64,000 nt of DNA, from positions 4,212,001 to 4,276,000 of the forward strand of contig NZ_CP048630.1 of assembly GCF_010669125.1 (NCBI RefSeq). The letters are read 5' to 3'. The position numbers were made by a program, and so were the translations under genes. Source of the stretch: Ancylobacter pratisalsi. GTDB taxonomy: Bacteria > Pseudomonadota > Alphaproteobacteria > Rhizobiales > Xanthobacteraceae. Below are positions 1-8,924 of this stretch, piece by piece (within the stretch, counting starts at the first letter, position 1; every line of letters begins with the position of its first letter). The notes beneath the pieces are model-generated. The model was not told the origin of the DNA and ran no database searches. It worked only from the letters and a program-made list of their open reading frames with translations.

Positions 1-1940
1 CATTCGACATCGCGACCCGGCTCGAAGGGCTGAACCGGCACGCGTCCACCCACGCCGCCGGCATTGTGATCGGCGACCGGCCATTGTCGCAGCTCGTGCC
101 GCTGTACCGCGATCCGCGCTCCGACATGCCGGTGACGCAGTACAACATGAAGTGGATCGAGCAGGCGGGGCTGGTGAAGTTCGACTTCCTGGGCCTGAAG
201 ACGCTCACCGTGCTGCAGACCGCCGTGCGCCTCGTCGCGCAACGGGGCGTCGAGCTCGATCTGTCGACCATCCCGCTCGACGACAAGACAAGCTACGCCA
301 TGCTCACGCGTGGTGAGACGGTGGGCGTGTTCCAGGTTGAAAGCGCGGGCATGCGGCGCGCGCTGGTCGACATGAAGCCCGACCGGCTGGAGGACATCAT
401 CGCCCTCGTGGCGCTCTATCGTCCGGGCCCGATGGCGAACATTCCGGTCTACTGCGCGGTCAAGAACGGCCAGGAGCAGGCGGTCTATGTTCACCCCGCG
501 CTCGAAGCCAGCCTGAAGGAAACCTACGGCGTCATCATCTACCAGGAACAGGTGATGCAGATCGCGCAGACGCTGTCCGGCTATTCGCTGGGCGAAGCGG
601 ACCTGCTGCGTCGCGCCATGGGCAAGAAGATCCGCGCCGAGATGGACAAGCAGCGCGAGCGCTTCGTCGATGGCGCGGTGGAGCGCGGCGTGCCGAAGGC
701 GAAGGCGTCGGAGATCTTCGATCTGCTGGCGAAGTTCGCCGACTACGGCTTCAACAAGAGCCACGCTGCCGCCTATGCGCTGGTCGCCTACCAGACCGCC
801 TATATGAAGGCGAACTACTGCACCGAGTTCCTCGCCGCCTCGATGACGCTCGACATGGGCAACACCGACAAGCTGGCGGAATTCCGCCAGGAGGCGCAAA
901 GGCTGGGCATCGAGGTGCTTCCGCCCTCCGTCAATCATTCCGGCCGCGAATTCGCGGTGAAGGACGGGCGCATTCTTTATGCGCTCGCCGCGATCAAGGG
1001 CGTGGGTGGGCACGCGGTCGACGCCATCGTCGAGGCGCGCGGTGACAAGCCCTTCACCAGCCTTTCGGATTTCGCCTCGCGCATCAACGCCAAGGCGTTG
1101 AACAAGAGGACCATGGAGAGCCTTGTGAATGCGGGTGCCTTCGACGCGCTGGAGCCGAACCGGGCCCGCGCGGCGGCGGCCGTCGACACCGTGCTGGCAC
1201 ATGCCGCGTCCGTGGGCGCGGAAGCCGCTTCGGGGCAGGTGAACCTGTTCGGCGGTCCGGCGCAGGCGGCCGAGTTGCCGATTCCGGCGGCTGCGCCCTG
1301 GCTGCCGGCGGACCGGCTACAGAAGGAATACGACGCCATCGGCTTCTTCCTTACCGGCCATCCGCTCGACGATTACGCCAAGGCGCTCGACAAGCTCCGG
1401 GTGCAGCGCTGGACCGATTTCACGCGGTCGGTGCGGGCAGGTTCGATTGCCGGGCGTCTGGCCGCGACGGTGGTGAGCCGGCAGGAACGGCGCACCAAGA
1501 GCGGCAGCAAGATGGGCATCATCGGGCTCTCCGATCCGTCCGGCCAGTTCGAGGCAATTCTCTTCTCCGAGGCGCTGGCGCAGTACCGCGAACTGCTGGA
1601 ACCGGGGAAGGCGCTGCTGCTGCAGGTGTCCGCCGAGCTTCAGGGAGAAGACGTGCGGGCCCGAATCCAGACCGCAGAGCCGCTCGACGCGGCGACGGCC
1701 CGCATGCAGAAAGGCATGCGCATATTCCTGCGCTCGTCCGATCCGCTGGACAGTGTTGCCGCACGGCTCGGCTCGCTCGCGGGCGGGCGAGGGGACGGCG
1801 AGGTTGCTTTCGTGCTGCTGCTGGGCGAGCGCGGGGCGACGGAGGTCGAGGTGAAGCTGCCGGGCCGTTTCAACCTGTCGCCGCAGATCGCCGGCGCCAT
1901 CAAGGCGGTGCCGGGCGTCGTCGCGGTCGAGGCGCATTAG
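1..1940 (+). CDS. dnaE: DNA polymerase III subunit alpha (3' part, start lies outside the window)
   Basis: Catalytic alpha subunit of the replicative polymerase. The reading frame is open from the first bases of the window (codons in phase from base 3), so about 645 C-terminal residues of a roughly 1,150-residue family member are seen. The segment begins inside the polymerase core: the RHASTHAAG motif is encoded just before base 60, and finger/thumb sequence such as GVFQVESAGMRR and ALYRPGPM follows. Then come a helix-hairpin-helix region (FADYGFNKSHAAAYA), an internal sliding-clamp-binding motif QVNLF (bases 1236-1250, compare QADMF of E. coli) and a C-terminal OB-fold (SGSKMGIIGLSDPSGQ). 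No frameshift is visible. It is the first gene of the conserved dnaE-rpsB-tsf order. Identification is firm; only the 5' end is missing. Confidence 0.97.
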   Translation, partial: FDIATRLEGLNRHASTHAAGIVIGDRPLSQLVPLYRDPRSDMPVTQYNMKWIEQAGLVKFDFLGLKTLTVLQTAVRLVAQRGVELDLSTIPLDDKTSYAMLTRGETVGVFQVESAGMRRALVDMKPDRLEDIIALVALYRPGPMANIPVYCAVKNGQEQAVYVHPALEASLKETYGVIIYQEQVMQIAQTLSGYSLGEADLLRRAMGKKIRAEMDKQRERFVDGAVERGVPKAKASEIFDLLAKFADYGFNKSHAAAYALVAYQTAYMKANYCTEFLAASMTLDMGNTDKLAEFRQEAQRLGIEVLPPSVNHSGREFAVKDGRILYALAAIKGVGGHAVDAIVEARGDKPFTSLSDFASRINAKALNKRTMESLVNAGAFDALEPNRARAAAAVDTVLAHAASVGAEAASGQVNLFGGPAQAAELPIPAAAPWLPADRLQKEYDAIGFFLTGHPLDDYAKALDKLRVQRWTDFTRSVRAGSIAGRLAATVVSRQERRTKSGSKMGIIGLSDPSGQFEAILFSEALAQYRELLEPGKALLLQVSAELQGEDVRARIQTAEPLDAATARMQKGMRIFLRSSDPLDSVAARLGSLAGGRGDGEVAFVLLLGERGATEVEVKLPGRFNLSPQIAGAIKAVPGVVAVEAH

Positions 1941-2288
1941 GCGGATCCCGGAAGCCTTACACGCGATCCCGTTGTGCCTGCCTTCGTCGGGTATAGGCGC
2001 GTCGGCGCCTGAAGCCGCGCCTGTTTCACTCGGCGGCGGTTTGGGACACGGCGAGGGGGTAATCTGGGAGGGGAAACGGGGCGTTGGCGATCGACAGCTT
2101 GCGCGCGAGGGCTGGCTCGCGTATATGCCGCGCCATTCCGCACGCGGACTCGCGGCTGAGTACCCTTTGACGTGACTGCACGCATTTGCGTGGCTCGATG
2201 AGGGTGCTCTCAGGCCGTTCCGGTGCCGTAAGCCGAAATCCCTCGGCACGGCCATGTCCGCGGAGGCCTAACCGGACGAGTAACGACC
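1941..2288 (+). other. dnaE-rpsB intergenic region / rpsB leader
   Basis: This 348-base stretch has no convincing gene; a 67-codon open frame at 1972-2175 has no family resemblance. It holds two small hairpins: AGGCGC-GTCG-GCGCCT at 1995-2010, just after dnaE and without a T-run, and GTGCCG/CGGCAC arms at 2223-2228 and 2244-2249, about 40 bases before rpsB. A TTGACG hexamer at 2167-2172 could be a -35 element, but no good -10 follows at the right distance. The second hairpin could belong to an autoregulatory S2 leader, which is only inference. The rpsB ribosome-binding site is GGACGAG at 2274-2280. Confidence 0.4.
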
Positions 2289-3287
2289 ATGGCGCTTCCT
2301 GATTATTCCATGCGTCAGCTCCTTGAAGCTGGCGTGCACTTTGGGCATCAGTCCCACCGCTGGAACCCGAAGATGGCCCCCTTCATCTTCGGCACCCGCA
2401 ACAACATCCACATCATCGATCTGGCCCAGACCGTGCCGGCGCTGCATCGCGCCCTGCAGGCGGTGTCGGACACCGTCGCCCGTGGCGGCCGCGTGCTGTT
2501 CGTCGGCACCAAGCGTCAGGCCGCGGACGCAGTGGCGGATGCCGCCAAGCGTTCGGCCCAGTATTACGTCAATTCCCGCTGGCTCGGCGGCATGCTGACC
2601 AACTGGAAGACCATTTCGCACTCCATCGCGCGCCTGAAGAAGCTCGAGGAACTCCTGAATGCCGGCGAAGGCGTCGGCTACACCAAGAAGGAGCGCCTGA
2701 CGCTGCAGCGCGAGAAGGAGAAGCTTGATCGCGCTCTCGGCGGCATTCGCGACATGGGCGGCATCCCGGACCTGCTGTTCGTCATCGATACGAACAAGGA
2801 AGATCTGGCCGTCGCCGAGGCCCGCCGCCTCGGAATCCCGGTCGCCGCCATCCTCGACACCAACTGCGATCCCGATGGAATTGCTTTCCCGGTGCCGGGC
2901 AATGACGACGCCGGCCGCGCCATCAACCTTTATTGCGACCTCATCGCCCGCGCTGCGATCGACGGCATCGGCCGCGCCCAGGGCGATGTCGGCATCGATG
3001 TCGGCGCCGCCGAAGTGCCGATGGTCGAGGACCTGCCGGTCGAGACCATCTGGTCGACCTTCGAGCCTCTCTCGGGTCCGCGCGGCATCGCCGACGACCT
3101 GAAGAAGCTGACGGGCGTTTCGCCGGAAATCGAGAAGAAGCTCACCGATCTCGGCTTCTTCCACTATTCGCAGATCGCGGGTCTCGACCAGGCGGATGCG
3201 CACCGCCTCGGCGAGGAAGTCGGTCTGCCGGGCCGCGTCGACGGCTGGGTTGCTCAGGCGAAGGGCCTCACCGCCGAAGTCGAGTGA
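2289..3287 (+). CDS. rpsB: 30S ribosomal protein S2 with C-terminal extension
   Basis: Small-subunit protein S2, needed for 30S assembly and S1 recruitment. The N-terminal about 230 residues are a standard S2 domain: [21 protein letters not shown], then [21 protein letters not shown], and the [12 protein letters not shown] and [14 protein letters not shown] segments. The protein has 332 residues against about 240 in E. coli. The extra about 90 residues contain an acidic linker (about 235-265) and a terminal helix-hairpin-helix-like module ([21 protein letters not shown]) similar to extensions seen on other rhizobial proteins such as L21 and NuoE. The ATG at 2289 has GGACGAG about eight bases upstream. 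It is followed 120 bases later by tsf, the usual pair. Confidence 0.97.
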   Translation: MALPDYSMRQLLEAGVHFGHQSHRWNPKMAPFIFGTRNNIHIIDLAQTVPALHRALQAVSDTVARGGRVLFVGTKRQAADAVADAAKRSAQYYVNSRWLGGMLTNWKTISHSIARLKKLEELLNAGEGVGYTKKERLTLQREKEKLDRALGGIRDMGGIPDLLFVIDTNKEDLAVAEARRLGIPVAAILDTNCDPDGIAFPVPGNDDAGRAINLYCDLIARAAIDGIGRAQGDVGIDVGAAEVPMVEDLPVETIWSTFEPLSGPRGIADDLKKLTGVSPEIEKKLTDLGFFHYSQIAGLDQADAHRLGEEVGLPGRVDGWVAQAKGLTAEVE

Positions 3288-3338
3288 GCCTTCGTTTTCG
3301 CGACGGCGTCACATAGCGACGCCAAGCATTACATCGCG

Positions 3339-3367
3339 CGGCCGGCCCGGAACCCTCCGGCCGGCCG
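3339..3367 (+). terminator. Intercistronic GC-rich hairpin between rpsB and tsf
   Basis: Imperfect inverted repeat (CGGCCGGCCCGG against CCGGCCGGCCG) with a short loop, in the 120-base gap between rpsB and tsf. There is no T-run, so it is more likely a partial terminator or an RNA-stability element that adjusts the S2 to EF-Ts ratio than a full terminator. The role is inferred. Confidence 0.35.
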
Positions 3368-3407
3368 TGTCGTCGAATGACACATGAGATTGTGTGAGGA
3401 ATTGAAT

Positions 3408-4331
3408 ATGGCCAACATCACCGCGGGCATGGTGAAGGAACTGCGCGAGAAGACCGGCGCTGGCATGATGGACTGCAAGGCCGCGCTCACCGAAGTCGAG
3501 GGCGACATCGAAGCCGCCGTCGACTGGCTGCGCAAGAAGGGCCTCAGCAAGGCTGCCAAGAAGGCTGGCCGCGTCGCCGCCGAAGGACTGATCGGTCTGG
3601 CCATCTCGGGCACCGAAGGCGTTGTCGTCGAGGTGAACTCGGAGACCGACTTCGTTGCGCGCAACGAACAGTTCCAGCAGCTGGTCCGCGACATCTCTAC
3701 CGTTGCGCTCGGCTCGTCCGGCGATGTCGAGGCGATCAAGTCGGCGGCGTATCCCTCGGGCGGTACCGTTGCGGATGCGATCAACACGGCGGTCGCCACC
3801 ATCGGCGAGCACATGAACCTGCGCCGTGCCGGCAAGCTCTCCGTCACCTCTGGCGTGATCGGCTCCTATGTTCACGGCTCGGTGGGCGAGGGTCTCGGCA
3901 AGATCGGCGTGCTGGTCGCGCTGGAATCGACCGGCAAGCAGGATGAGCTCGCGGCCCTTGGTCGCCAGATCGCCATGCATGTCGCTGCGGCGAACCCGCA
4001 GGCGCTTGATGCGTCCGCGATCGATTCCGAGATCGTCGCCCGCGAGCGTGGCGTTCTGGCCGAGAAGGCCAAGGCCTCCGGCAAGCCGGACAACGTCGTC
4101 GAGAAGATCGTCGAGAGCGGCCTCAAGACCTTCTATAAGGAAGTCACGCTGGTCGAGCAGTCCTTCATCCACGACTCTTCCAAGACCGTCGCCCAGGCGG
4201 TGAAGGAGAGCGAGGGCAAGGTCGGCGCGCCGGTGCGCATCGTCGGCTTCATTCGCTTCGCGCTTGGCGAAGGCGTTGAGAAGCAGGAGAGCGATTTCGC
4301 CGCCGAGGTCGCCGCCGCTGCCGGCGCGTGA
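3408..4331 (+). CDS. tsf: Elongation factor Ts
   Basis: Guanine-nucleotide exchange factor that recycles EF-Tu from its GDP to GTP form in the cytoplasm. The 307 residues equal the usual length. The protein opens with the UBA-like domain ([19 protein letters not shown]), followed by the signature [10 protein letters not shown] and the core segment [16 protein letters not shown] that contacts EF-Tu. A second dimerisation-like repeat with [12 protein letters not shown] and the C-terminal [11 protein letters not shown] segment complete it. An in-frame ATG 24 bases upstream (3384) is less likely, because GAGGA at 3396-3400 is well placed for 3408 and family members start MANIT. It lies between rpsB and pyrH, as in most alphaproteobacteria. 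Confidence 0.97.
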   Translation: MANITAGMVKELREKTGAGMMDCKAALTEVEGDIEAAVDWLRKKGLSKAAKKAGRVAAEGLIGLAISGTEGVVVEVNSETDFVARNEQFQQLVRDISTVALGSSGDVEAIKSAAYPSGGTVADAINTAVATIGEHMNLRRAGKLSVTSGVIGSYVHGSVGEGLGKIGVLVALESTGKQDELAALGRQIAMHVAAANPQALDASAIDSEIVARERGVLAEKAKASGKPDNVVEKIVESGLKTFYKEVTLVEQSFIHDSSKTVAQAVKESEGKVGAPVRIVGFIRFALGEGVEKQESDFAAEVAAAAGA

Positions 4332-4351
4332 TCTCCGACGGTTGATAAGAT

Positions 4352-4382
4352 CACGCCGGGAGCCGACAGGTTGCCCGGCGTG
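4352..4382 (+). terminator. Hairpin between tsf and pyrH
   Basis: A perfect 9-bp stem, CACGCCGGG paired with CCCGGCGTG, with a 13-base loop, 20 bases after the tsf stop codon. No T-run follows. It probably acts as a weak or Rho-assisted terminator or an mRNA 3'-end stabiliser, since pyrH begins only 45 bases further on. Confidence 0.45.
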
Positions 4383-4426
4383 CGTTACTGAGCACGAATA
4401 GATTTGTGCCAAGTTTGAGGTGCCCC

Positions 4427-5161
4427 ATGTCGACTCCGTCGGAGCCAAACAGTCCTGCCTATGGGCGAGTGTTGGTGAAGGTTTCCGGGGAGGCGTTGAT
4501 GGGAAGCGAGGCGTTTGGCCTCCACTGGCCGACCATCGAGCGCATCGCCCGCGATCTGGTCGAGGCGAAGGACTCGGGTGCCGAGATCGCCGTGGTTGTC
4601 GGCGGCGGCAATATTCTTCGTGGTGCGAGTGTTGCGGGCGAGGGGCTGGATCGGGCCACTGCCGACCACATGGGCATGCTTGCCACCGTCATGAACGCGC
4701 TGGCGCTGGAGAAGGCGGTCGAACACGCCGGAAGCCCGGCACGAACGCTTTCGGCGATTCCCATGCCGACGATCTGCGAACCCTATGCCCGCCAGACCGC
4801 GGCGCGCCACCTGTCCCGCGGACGCATCGTTCTTCTCGCCGGCGGCACGGGAAATCCCTATTTCACGACCGATACCGGCGCGGTGCTGCGGGCGGCCGAA
4901 CTTGAATGCAATGCGGTGATGAAGGCCACCAATGTGGATGGCGTGTACACCGCAGATCCCAAGCTCGATCCATCGGCCACCCGCTATGATCGGCTTAGCC
5001 ACGACGAGGCTCTGGCCAAGGACCTCAAGGTCATGGATGCTGCGGCATTCGCACTTGCCCGCGAAGCGCGATTGCCGATTGTCGTGTTCTCGATCCGCGA
5101 ACCGGGCGCCATCGCCGCCGCGGTTCGGGGACAGGGGCGCGCCACGACGGTTGCGCCTTAA
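4427..5161 (+). CDS. pyrH: UMP kinase
   Basis: Phosphorylates UMP to UDP in pyrimidine nucleotide synthesis; the bacterial enzyme is a hexamer of the amino-acid-kinase fold, unlike eukaryotic UMP/CMP kinases. Visible motifs are [12 protein letters not shown] (phosphate-binding N-terminus), [10 protein letters not shown], the [15 protein letters not shown] segment, [13 protein letters not shown] and [13 protein letters not shown]. The ATG at 4427 is chosen over an in-frame GTG at 4406 because GAGG (4417-4420) lies six bases before it; this gives 244 residues, the usual length. It lies between tsf and frr. Confidence 0.96.
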   Translation: MSTPSEPNSPAYGRVLVKVSGEALMGSEAFGLHWPTIERIARDLVEAKDSGAEIAVVVGGGNILRGASVAGEGLDRATADHMGMLATVMNALALEKAVEHAGSPARTLSAIPMPTICEPYARQTAARHLSRGRIVLLAGGTGNPYFTTDTGAVLRAAELECNAVMKATNVDGVYTADPKLDPSATRYDRLSHDEALAKDLKVMDAAAFALAREARLPIVVFSIREPGAIAAAVRGQGRATTVAP

Positions 5162-5271
5162 CCGCTTGCCTCAGGCGGTAAGACATTCGATATAACCGCA
5201 ACCCGACACGGGCCCGGCCCGAATGACCGACGCGCTTGCCGCGCCGGAAGCATTATGAGACGAGGTTTGCC

Positions 5272-5835
5272 ATGAGCTCTGAGCCGATCGATATCGCTGA
5301 CATCAAACGCCGCATGCAGGGCGCCATCGGCGTGCTGAAACAGGAGCTTTCGGGCTTGCGCACCGGGCGTGCTTCCGCGAGCCTGCTTGAGCCGATCCAG
5401 GTCAACGCTTATGGCAGCCACATGCCGCTGAATCAGGTCGCTTCGGTCAACGTGCCCGAACCTCGCCTGCTTTCGGTGCAGGTGTGGGATCGCGGTATGG
5501 TGTCGGCGGTTGAGAAGGCGATCCGTGATTCCAACCTTGGCCTCAATCCGCAGACCGAGGGGCAGGTGCTTCGGGTCCGGATCCCTGAACTCACGCAGGA
5601 CCGTCGCCAGGAACTGGTGAAGGTCGCCCACAAATATGCCGAGGCTGCGCGTGTTTCGGTTCGCCATGTTCGACGCGACGGGCTGGACACGCTGAAGAAG
5701 GCGGAAAAAGACGGCGAGATGAGCTCCGACGACCTCGACCGCATGGCTGATCAGGTCCAGAAAGCGACGGACCAGTCCATTGCTGAGGTCGACCAGGTGC
5801 TGGCGGCCAAGGAAAAGGAAATCCTGGCCGTCTAG
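5272..5835 (+). CDS. frr: Ribosome recycling factor
   Basis: Together with EF-G it splits post-termination ribosomes. The 187 residues match the family length. Diagnostic segments are the three-helix-bundle motif [16 protein letters not shown], the hinge/domain II sequence [16 protein letters not shown], and the C-terminal [21 protein letters not shown] helix. The ATG at 5272 is preceded by GACGAGG (5259-5265). An upstream in-frame extension beginning at 5236 is not part of the family protein. The downstream uppS starts 29 bases later. Confidence 0.96.
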   Translation: MSSEPIDIADIKRRMQGAIGVLKQELSGLRTGRASASLLEPIQVNAYGSHMPLNQVASVNVPEPRLLSVQVWDRGMVSAVEKAIRDSNLGLNPQTEGQVLRVRIPELTQDRRQELVKVAHKYAEAARVSVRHVRRDGLDTLKKAEKDGEMSSDDLDRMADQVQKATDQSIAEVDQVLAAKEKEILAV

Positions 5836-5864
5836 GTGCTCCAAGCTCCTAGAGGGGGGCCTCT

Positions 5865-6647
5865 GTGAATATTATGAAGCTAGGGGTGCGAAGGGGCGCC
5901 TCGACAGAGTCCGAGACAGTGACGACGGCGGGAAATGCGGGCCCCCGCCATGTCGCCATCATCATGGATGGGAATGGCCGATGGGCCAAAGCCCATGGGC
6001 TTCCGCGCGTCGAGGGCCACCGCCGGGGCGTCGAGGCCGTGCGTCGCACGGTTGCGGCGGCGCGAGAGCTCGGAATCGAGGCGGTCACGATCTACAGCTT
6101 CTCGAGCGAGAACTGGACCCGGCCTGCCGCCGAGATCAGTGAGCTGATGTCGCTGATGAAGCGCTTCATCCGCTCCGATCTCAAGAAGCTGCACGAGCAC
6201 AATATACGTGTGCGCGTCATCGGCGAGCGGCATCCCTCGGATGTCGAGATGCAGTCCCTGCTCGAAGAAGCCGAAGGGCTGACCCGGGACAATTCCGGCC
6301 TCAAGCTGACGGTGGCGTTCAATTACGGCGCGCGCAACGAAATGCTCCGCGCCACGCGCAAGCTTGCTGCGGAAGTCGCGGCGGGACGGCTGGACGCTGA
6401 CGCGATTTCCGAAGAGCACGTCGCCGGTGCGCTGGATACGGCAGATCTCCCCCCGCTCGACCTCATGATCCGCACCAGCGGCGAGCAGCGCCTGTCGAAT
6501 TTCCTGCTGTGGCAGGCCGCCTATGCTGAGCTGGTCTTCCTGCCGGTGCTTTGGCCGGATTTCGATCGCAGCAGCCTGGAACAGGCGCTGAGTGAGTATG
6601 CGAGGCGCGACCGCCGTTTTGGTGGCATCTGCCAGACGGAGCTTTGA
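5865..6647 (+). CDS. uppS: Di-trans,poly-cis-decaprenylcistransferase (undecaprenyl diphosphate synthase)
   Basis: Condenses isopentenyl diphosphate units onto farnesyl diphosphate to make the C55 carrier lipid for peptidoglycan and O-antigen. The catalytic Asp35 lies in MDGNGRWAK; HRRGVEAVR, YSFSSENW, FNYGARNE and the C-terminal MIRTSGEQRLSNFLLWQ/AYAELVF motifs are all present. It has 260 residues, with a somewhat long non-conserved N-terminus (about 27 residues before RHVAIIMDG). GTG at 5865 is favoured because AGGGGGG (5852-5858 region) lies at the right distance; ATG at 5874 is the alternative. The stop overlaps the cdsA start (TGATG), indicating translational coupling. Confidence 0.95.
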   Translation: MNIMKLGVRRGASTESETVTTAGNAGPRHVAIIMDGNGRWAKAHGLPRVEGHRRGVEAVRRTVAAARELGIEAVTIYSFSSENWTRPAAEISELMSLMKRFIRSDLKKLHEHNIRVRVIGERHPSDVEMQSLLEEAEGLTRDNSGLKLTVAFNYGARNEMLRATRKLAAEVAAGRLDADAISEEHVAGALDTADLPPLDLMIRTSGEQRLSNFLLWQAAYAELVFLPVLWPDFDRSSLEQALSEYARRDRRFGGICQTEL

Positions 6648-7474
6648 TGTCGGTACGTCTGGGTGCCGATTTTCTGCCGCGTCTAATGTCCGCCCTTGTG
6701 CTGGGTCCGGTTGTCATCGTCGCCGCGATACTGGGGGAATGGCCGTTCGAGATCCTGGTCGGCGTCGCGGCGATCCTTGTGCTCTGGGAATGGGTCAGCA
6801 TGGTCGGCGTGCGTCCGAAGTGGGCGCTGGTCGGAGCTGGCGGGCTGGGGCTGGTCGCCGCGCTGCTGATTCTCCATGTCCGCCCCCCCGCGACAGCTCT
6901 GGCGATCGTGATGGTCACCATGATCGCGTGCGCGCTCATGGGGCGGGGCCACCGGCAGCAGCGGCTCTGGTCGCCCTTCGGCGTGCTCTATGCCGCGGCG
7001 ATGGCGCTTCCCGTGGAAATATTGAGAGACGATGCCACTCTCGGGCTCGCGAGCCTGGTCTGGCTGCTGGCCGTGGTGTGGAGCACCGATATCGCGGCCT
7101 ATTTCTGCGGCCGGCTTCTCGGCGGCCCGAAGCTCTGGCCGCGGGTCAGCCCCAACAAGACATGGTCCGGGGCGATCGGGGGCACGGCGTTCGGCACCTG
7201 TGCGGGAATGCTGGTCGTGTTTCTGTTCGGCATCGACAGCGCTCTCCTCGCCGCGCCCGTCGCGTGCATCGCCAGCATTGCGAGCCAGGGAGGTGATCTG
7301 TTCGAATCTTCCATGAAGCGTCGCTTCGGCGTGAAGGATTCTAGCGCGCTCATTCCCGGCCATGGCGGGCTGATGGACCGCCTGGACGGACTTATCGCGG
7401 CGGCGGCGCTGGCGCTGCTTATTGGCATGCTGCGCAATCCCGCCGCGCCGGCGCAGGGGCTGCTGCTCTGGTGA
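6647..7474 (+). CDS. cdsA: Phosphatidate cytidylyltransferase
   Basis: Makes CDP-diacylglycerol from CTP and phosphatidic acid, the branch point of phospholipid synthesis, at the inner membrane. The protein (275 residues) is a chain of hydrophobic helices and ends with the family signature: SSMKRRFGVKD, then IPGHGGLMDRLDGL with the metal-binding Asp residues. The start ATG overlaps the uppS stop by one base; a TTG three bases earlier is in frame but unlikely. In most alphaproteobacteria dxr follows cdsA; here the next gene is rseP, 117 bases away. Confidence 0.95.
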   Translation: MSVRLGADFLPRLMSALVLGPVVIVAAILGEWPFEILVGVAAILVLWEWVSMVGVRPKWALVGAGGLGLVAALLILHVRPPATALAIVMVTMIACALMGRGHRQQRLWSPFGVLYAAAMALPVEILRDDATLGLASLVWLLAVVWSTDIAAYFCGRLLGGPKLWPRVSPNKTWSGAIGGTAFGTCAGMLVVFLFGIDSALLAAPVACIASIASQGGDLFESSMKRRFGVKDSSALIPGHGGLMDRLDGLIAAAALALLIGMLRNPAAPAQGLLLW

Positions 7475-7591
7475 TGCGGCAATCGGGCCGGCACTCCCGG
7501 TCAATTGCTCAGGACTTTTGCCCAAGTTCGCCTTAAACCACCCCTAAGGGTTTAGCGCGGATCATTCGGCGCCGACTTTGGGAACCTCACT

Positions 7592-8734
7592 ATGGAAATT
7601 CTCGCCTCGATGGGCGGTACTGCGAGCTGGCTTCTCGGCTACGTCATTCCGTTTCTGTTCGTGCTCACCATCGTGGTGTTTTTCCACGAACTGGGACACT
7701 TCTGGGTGGCGCGCCGCGCGGGCGTGAAAGTGGTGGCGTTTTCTCTCGGCTTCGGGCCGGAACTCTTCGGCTTCAATGACAGGCACGGCACGCGCTGGAA
7801 GGTCTCCGCGATTCCGCTGGGGGGCTACGTCAAGTTCCTCGGCGACGACAACGCGGCCAGCACCCCGGACCGCGCGAATCTGGAGCAGATGAGCGAGGCG
7901 GATCGCCGCGTCAGCTTCTTCCACAAGTCGGTCGGTGCGCGCGCCGCTATCGTCGCGGCCGGGCCGATCGCGAATTTCATTCTCGCCATCGTCATCTTCT
8001 CCGTGCTGTTCATGACCGTCGGTCGTCCGGTGATGACCCCGCAGGTCGACACGGTGCAGGAGGGGAGTGCGGCGGAACGGGCCGGCTTCCAGCCGCAGGA
8101 CATCATCCTGTCGATCGACGGCACGCCGATCGAGACCTTCGGCGACATGCAGCGCATCGTCAGCGCCAGCGCCGAACAGCCCCTGCGAATCGTGGTCGAT
8201 CGCGGGGGCGAGCATGTGAACCTGACCGCGACGCCGGATCGGCGTGAGATCACCGACAGCTTCGGCAATGTCCACCGTCTGGGCGTGCTTGGCATCTCGC
8301 GCGCCACCGGCGGCGCGGTGAAGACCGAGACCTACGGCCCGGTGAAGGCCGTGAGCATGGCGACTCACGAGGTCTGGTTCATCGTGGATCGCACCTTCAG
8401 CTATCTTGGAGGCGTGGTGACGGGGCGCGAATCTGCCGACCAGCTGGGTGGGCCGATCCGAATCGCCCAGGTTTCGGGGCAGGTCGCGACATTCGGCATT
8501 GCCGCGCTGCTTCAGCTTGCCGCGGTGCTTTCTGTGTCGATCGGTCTTCTTAACCTCTTCCCGGTACCCTTGCTCGACGGTGGGCATCTGCTCTTCTACG
8601 CCATCGAAGCGTTGCGCGGACGGCCGCTCAGCGACCGCGCGCAGGAGGTCGGGTTCCGCATCGGGCTGGCGCTGGTGTTGATGTTGATGCTTTTTGCGAC
8701 CTGGAACGATATCCTCAATATATCAAAATCTTGA
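7592..8734 (+). CDS. rseP: RIP metalloprotease RseP (site-2 protease family)
   Basis: Membrane-embedded zinc protease that cuts transmembrane segments of anti-sigma factors and leftover signal peptides. The zinc site HELGH is at residues 32-36 in the first membrane helix; the second ligand motif, NLFPVPLLDGGHL, is near the C-terminus. Between them lies a periplasmic region with a single PDZ domain (about 130-210, including AERAGFQPQDIILSIDG). E. coli RseP has two PDZ domains in about 450 residues; this 380-residue one-PDZ form is the usual alphaproteobacterial type. The ATG at 7592 gives the expected N-terminal helix. It lies upstream of bamA, as usual. Confidence 0.95.
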   Translation: MEILASMGGTASWLLGYVIPFLFVLTIVVFFHELGHFWVARRAGVKVVAFSLGFGPELFGFNDRHGTRWKVSAIPLGGYVKFLGDDNAASTPDRANLEQMSEADRRVSFFHKSVGARAAIVAAGPIANFILAIVIFSVLFMTVGRPVMTPQVDTVQEGSAAERAGFQPQDIILSIDGTPIETFGDMQRIVSASAEQPLRIVVDRGGEHVNLTATPDRREITDSFGNVHRLGVLGISRATGGAVKTETYGPVKAVSMATHEVWFIVDRTFSYLGGVVTGRESADQLGGPIRIAQVSGQVATFGIAALLQLAAVLSVSIGLLNLFPVPLLDGGHLLFYAIEALRGRPLSDRAQEVGFRIGLALVLMLMLFATWNDILNISKS

Positions 8735-8744
8735 GCCGTTCTTA

Positions 8745-8774
8745 AAACGGCGTGGCGCCCGCGCCACGCCGTTT
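8745..8774 (+). terminator. Strong hairpin after rseP
   Basis: Perfect inverted repeat AAACGGCGTGGCG / CGCCACGCCGTTT (13-bp stem, 4-base loop), beginning 11 bases after the rseP stop codon. It ends in TTT but is followed by GGAAAAGG, so the T-run is very short. It probably reduces read-through from rseP into bamA, or protects the upstream mRNA end. Confidence 0.6.
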
Positions 8775-8780
8775 GGAAAA

Positions 8781-8800
8781 GGTGTCTGTAGGTGTCTGTA
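8781..8800 (+). repeat. Tandem 10-bp direct repeat upstream of bamA
   Basis: GGTGTCTGTA occurs twice back to back, immediately after the rseP hairpin and about 125 bases before the bamA start. One helical turn of spacing would suit a regulator binding two sites on one face of the DNA. The function is unknown. Confidence 0.5.
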
Positions 8801-8924
8801 AAAGTCTGGCTTGGTTTGCAGGCCCCCTAAAAGCCTGTACAAGCGGGACGCAAGGTGAAGAATTGTGGCGGCCTGCGCGCGCTTGCGGCCACGATGTGAG
8901 AACAACGGTAAGGTTGCGCACCAG

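Noticed and set aside
1972..2175. 67-codon open frame between dnaE and rpsB
   Set aside because: No ribosome-binding site, no family and no conserved pattern; treated as leader sequence.
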